A stretch of 13,363 nt of DNA from Parcubacteria group bacterium (lineage in GTDB: Bacteria; Patescibacteriota; Minisyncoccia; Phycocordibacterales; UBA12088): contig JAKFXP010000095.1 of NCBI GenBank assembly GCA_021731325.1, positions 1,645 to 15,007 on the forward strand. The letters are read 5' to 3'. The notes under the pieces were generated by a model. The model ran no database searches and had not been told where the DNA came from. It saw nothing but the letters and a program-made list of their open reading frames with translations. The number at the start of each line of letters is the position of its first letter. Position 1 is the first letter of the stretch. A program made the translations under genes and the position numbers. This document shows positions 12,059 through 13,363 of the stretch, one piece after another.

Positions 12059-13162
12059 ATGAGCACAGAACACACAGAACAAGAGATCACGGCAGCAGCA
12101 CCCACACACATTATGGATGCGTATGTGGTGCAGACCCCCACATACCCCCAAGAGGGTGACTTGGTAGAGGGTGCCGTTGTTGCCCTTGCGAAAGGTAAGG
12201 TGTACGTTGACCTCTATCCATTTGGTACCGGTATTATCTACGGCCGCGAATACATGACTGCGTCGGATATTTTGCGCCGTGTCAAAACGGGTGACACCAT
12301 TGCAGCAAAAGTAGTTGAAAGCACCAACAAGGATGGCTACTTGGAGCTTTCTCTTATGGAAGCACGCCAGGCGTTGATTTGGGCAGATGCGGAGCAAGCG
12401 GCAACCAAGGGTACCATCTTTGAACTACCTATTAAGGAGGCGAACAAGGGCGGTCTTATGATTGAGTGGCAAGGTATTATCGGATTCTTGCCGGCAAGCC
12501 AGCTTAAACCTGACCATTACCCTCGCGTTGAGGACGGTGACAAAGCAAAGATTCTCGATGAGCTTCGTAAACTGGTTGGTGAAAAATTGAGTGTGGTTAT
12601 TATCACTGCTGATGCTGTTGAAGGAAAACTTATTTTCTCTGAACGAGGTCCGCAGCAAGAAAAAGGAGTCGCGGTGGACACCTTTGCAGTTGGAGACACG
12701 GTACTTGGTGAGGTAACCGGTGCGGTAGAATTCGGTATTTTTGTGAAGATTAGCGATGGTCTCGAAGGACTGGTACACATTTCAGAGATTGATTGGGGAC
12801 TTGTTGAAAATCCAAAGACCCTCTACAAGATAGGCGAGAAAGTGGACGTAAAAGTCATCGAGATTAAAGATGGTAAGGTGTCACTGTCTATCAAAGCACT
12901 CAAAGATGATCCGTGGAAGACCGCAAGCGAGAAATACGTCAAAGATCAGAAGGTGAACGCAGTTATCATCAAGTACAACAAGCATGGTGCACTTGCCTCA
13001 ATCGAAGAAGGTGTAGCGGGACTCGTACATATCAGCGAATTTGCAAGTGGTGAAGAGTTGCGTAAAACACTTGAGCTGGGACGTGCATATCCCTTTAAGA
13101 TTACACTCTTTGAACCAGGTAATCATCGCATGACCCTCTCGTTCAAACAAGCATCGGTCTAA
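12059..13162 (+). CDS. rpsA: Ribosomal protein S1-like protein with four S1 domains
   Basis: 367 aa. Four OB-fold S1 repeats at about 33-102, 116-195, 208-281 and 294-364. The third is the most canonical (GEVTGAVEFGIFVKISDGLEGLVHISE), and the fourth repeats GLVHISE at 321-327. S1 binds mRNA on the 30S subunit and helps unfold leaders for initiation, which fits a genome with few Shine-Dalgarno sequences. It is shorter than the six-domain E. coli protein; four domains are usual in many Gram-positive and CPR bacteria. The N-terminal 20 residues are acidic and probably disordered. It ends 3 bases before a strong terminator. A general S1-domain RNA-binding protein is the alternative name. Confidence 0.88.
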   Translation: MSTEHTEQEITAAAPTHIMDAYVVQTPTYPQEGDLVEGAVVALAKGKVYVDLYPFGTGIIYGREYMTASDILRRVKTGDTIAAKVVESTNKDGYLELSLMEARQALIWADAEQAATKGTIFELPIKEANKGGLMIEWQGIIGFLPASQLKPDHYPRVEDGDKAKILDELRKLVGEKLSVVIITADAVEGKLIFSERGPQQEKGVAVDTFAVGDTVLGEVTGAVEFGIFVKISDGLEGLVHISEIDWGLVENPKTLYKIGEKVDVKVIEIKDGKVSLSIKALKDDPWKTASEKYVKDQKVNAVIIKYNKHGALASIEEGVAGLVHISEFASGEELRKTLELGRAYPFKITLFEPGNHRMTLSFKQASV

Positions 13163-13165
13163 TAT

Positions 13166-13207
13166 ACATACAAAAAAACCGTTCTGTTGAGCGGTTTTTT
13201 TGTATGT
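13166..13207 (+). terminator. Bidirectional rho-independent terminator
   Basis: A 16-bp perfect inverted repeat (ACATAC, seven A, CCG matched by CGG, seven T, GTATGT) around a 10-base apex that can extend by UUC/GAG pairing with one G-U pair. The internal A-run and T-run make it work in both directions, so it should serve both the S1 gene and the convergent histidine kinase, whose stop codon touches its right end. Confidence 0.9.
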
Positions 13208-13363
13208 TAGGGGAGCGAGGGACTGAGGGGAAACGAAACGACAAACCGTGACCCCTCCCCTTTAATACTTTCAACCGAAATAGTGCCCTGCATGTGCTCA
13301 ATCATGTATTTAGTAATCCAGAGACCTAAACCGGTACCTGCTATGGCTTTGGTTTCGTCGGTT
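13207..13363 (-). CDS. Sensor histidine kinase, C-terminal fragment
   Basis: Only the last 51 codons are inside the window, read from 13362 to the TAA at 13207-13209. They encode TKAIAGTGLGLWITKYMIEH, the G2 box and following helix of a HATPase_c domain, then MQGTISVESIKGEGSRF and VVSFPL, the usual last strands of histidine kinases. A short tail SPSLP follows. The H-box, sensor region and any response regulator lie to the right of the window. The signal sensed cannot be inferred. Confidence 0.9.
   Translation of the reverse strand, partial: TDETKAIAGTGLGLWITKYMIEHMQGTISVESIKGEGSRFVVSFPLSPSLP

Noticed and set aside
1..13363. UGA recoded as glycine or tryptophan (Gracilibacteria/SR1 or mycoplasma code)
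   Set aside because: The GtrA gene ends at TGA with a family-typical length, no gene needs read-through of TGA, and Trp codons are TGG.
1..13363. CRISPR array, tRNA, rRNA or insertion sequence
   Set aside because: No short regularly spaced repeats, no cloverleaf candidates in the spacers, and no transposase-like ORF or terminal inverted repeats; the only long repeat is the pilin duplication.

Overview
This window looks like a Patescibacteria (Candidate Phyla Radiation) chromosome fragment, probably Parcubacteria-like. That is an inference from gene content and style: small tightly packed genes, arrays of CPR-type T4SS pilins, an extracellular solute-binding protein without a transporter, a degenerate metallo-beta-lactamase protein, a short four-domain ribosomal protein S1, and almost no Shine-Dalgarno sequences. 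TGA, TAG and TAA all serve as stops (for example GtrA ends in TGA), so UGA is not reassigned as in Gracilibacteria/SR1.

Left part (1-4586, all minus strand): an apparent operon runs from a SAM methyltransferase (4532) through a membrane-anchored extracellular solute-binding protein into a tandem array of small secreted two-helix pilins related to VirB2/T4SS pilins. Five complete pilins lie between 2663 and 548, followed by a hairpin terminator (497-525). Beyond it comes a sixth pilin, cut by the window edge, which is a perfect copy of the fifth. A perfect 489-bp direct repeat (1-489 = 593-1081, period 592 bp) marks a very recent tandem duplication or an assembly artefact. A conserved element with fixed spacing (TTTTCCACA, 30 bases, TGCTACGCT) lies upstream of three pilin genes.

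Middle part (4633-8243, minus strand): gyrA with its own extended -10 promoter and terminator, preceded by a two-gene unit of a single-pass membrane protein of unknown function and an MBL-fold protein that has lost most metal ligands.

Right part (8316-13363): a glycosylation-type cluster with a GT-C membrane glycosyltransferase (minus) divergent from a DPM1-like GT2 glycosyltransferase and a GtrA-family membrane protein (plus). A second SAM methyltransferase converges on GtrA with overlapping 3' ends. Ribosomal protein S1 follows on the plus strand, then a strong bidirectional terminator, then the C-terminal end of a sensor histidine kinase cut by the window edge.

A recurring feature is a TGGTAnnnT extended -10 box with a poor -35. 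Several -10 boxes sit only 8-11 bases before the start codon, which implies leaderless or near-leaderless mRNAs. I used this to move two starts (MBL protein to 8243, GT2 to 10118). The most unusual parts are the pilin array with its repeat and upstream element, and its linkage to a solute-binding protein.
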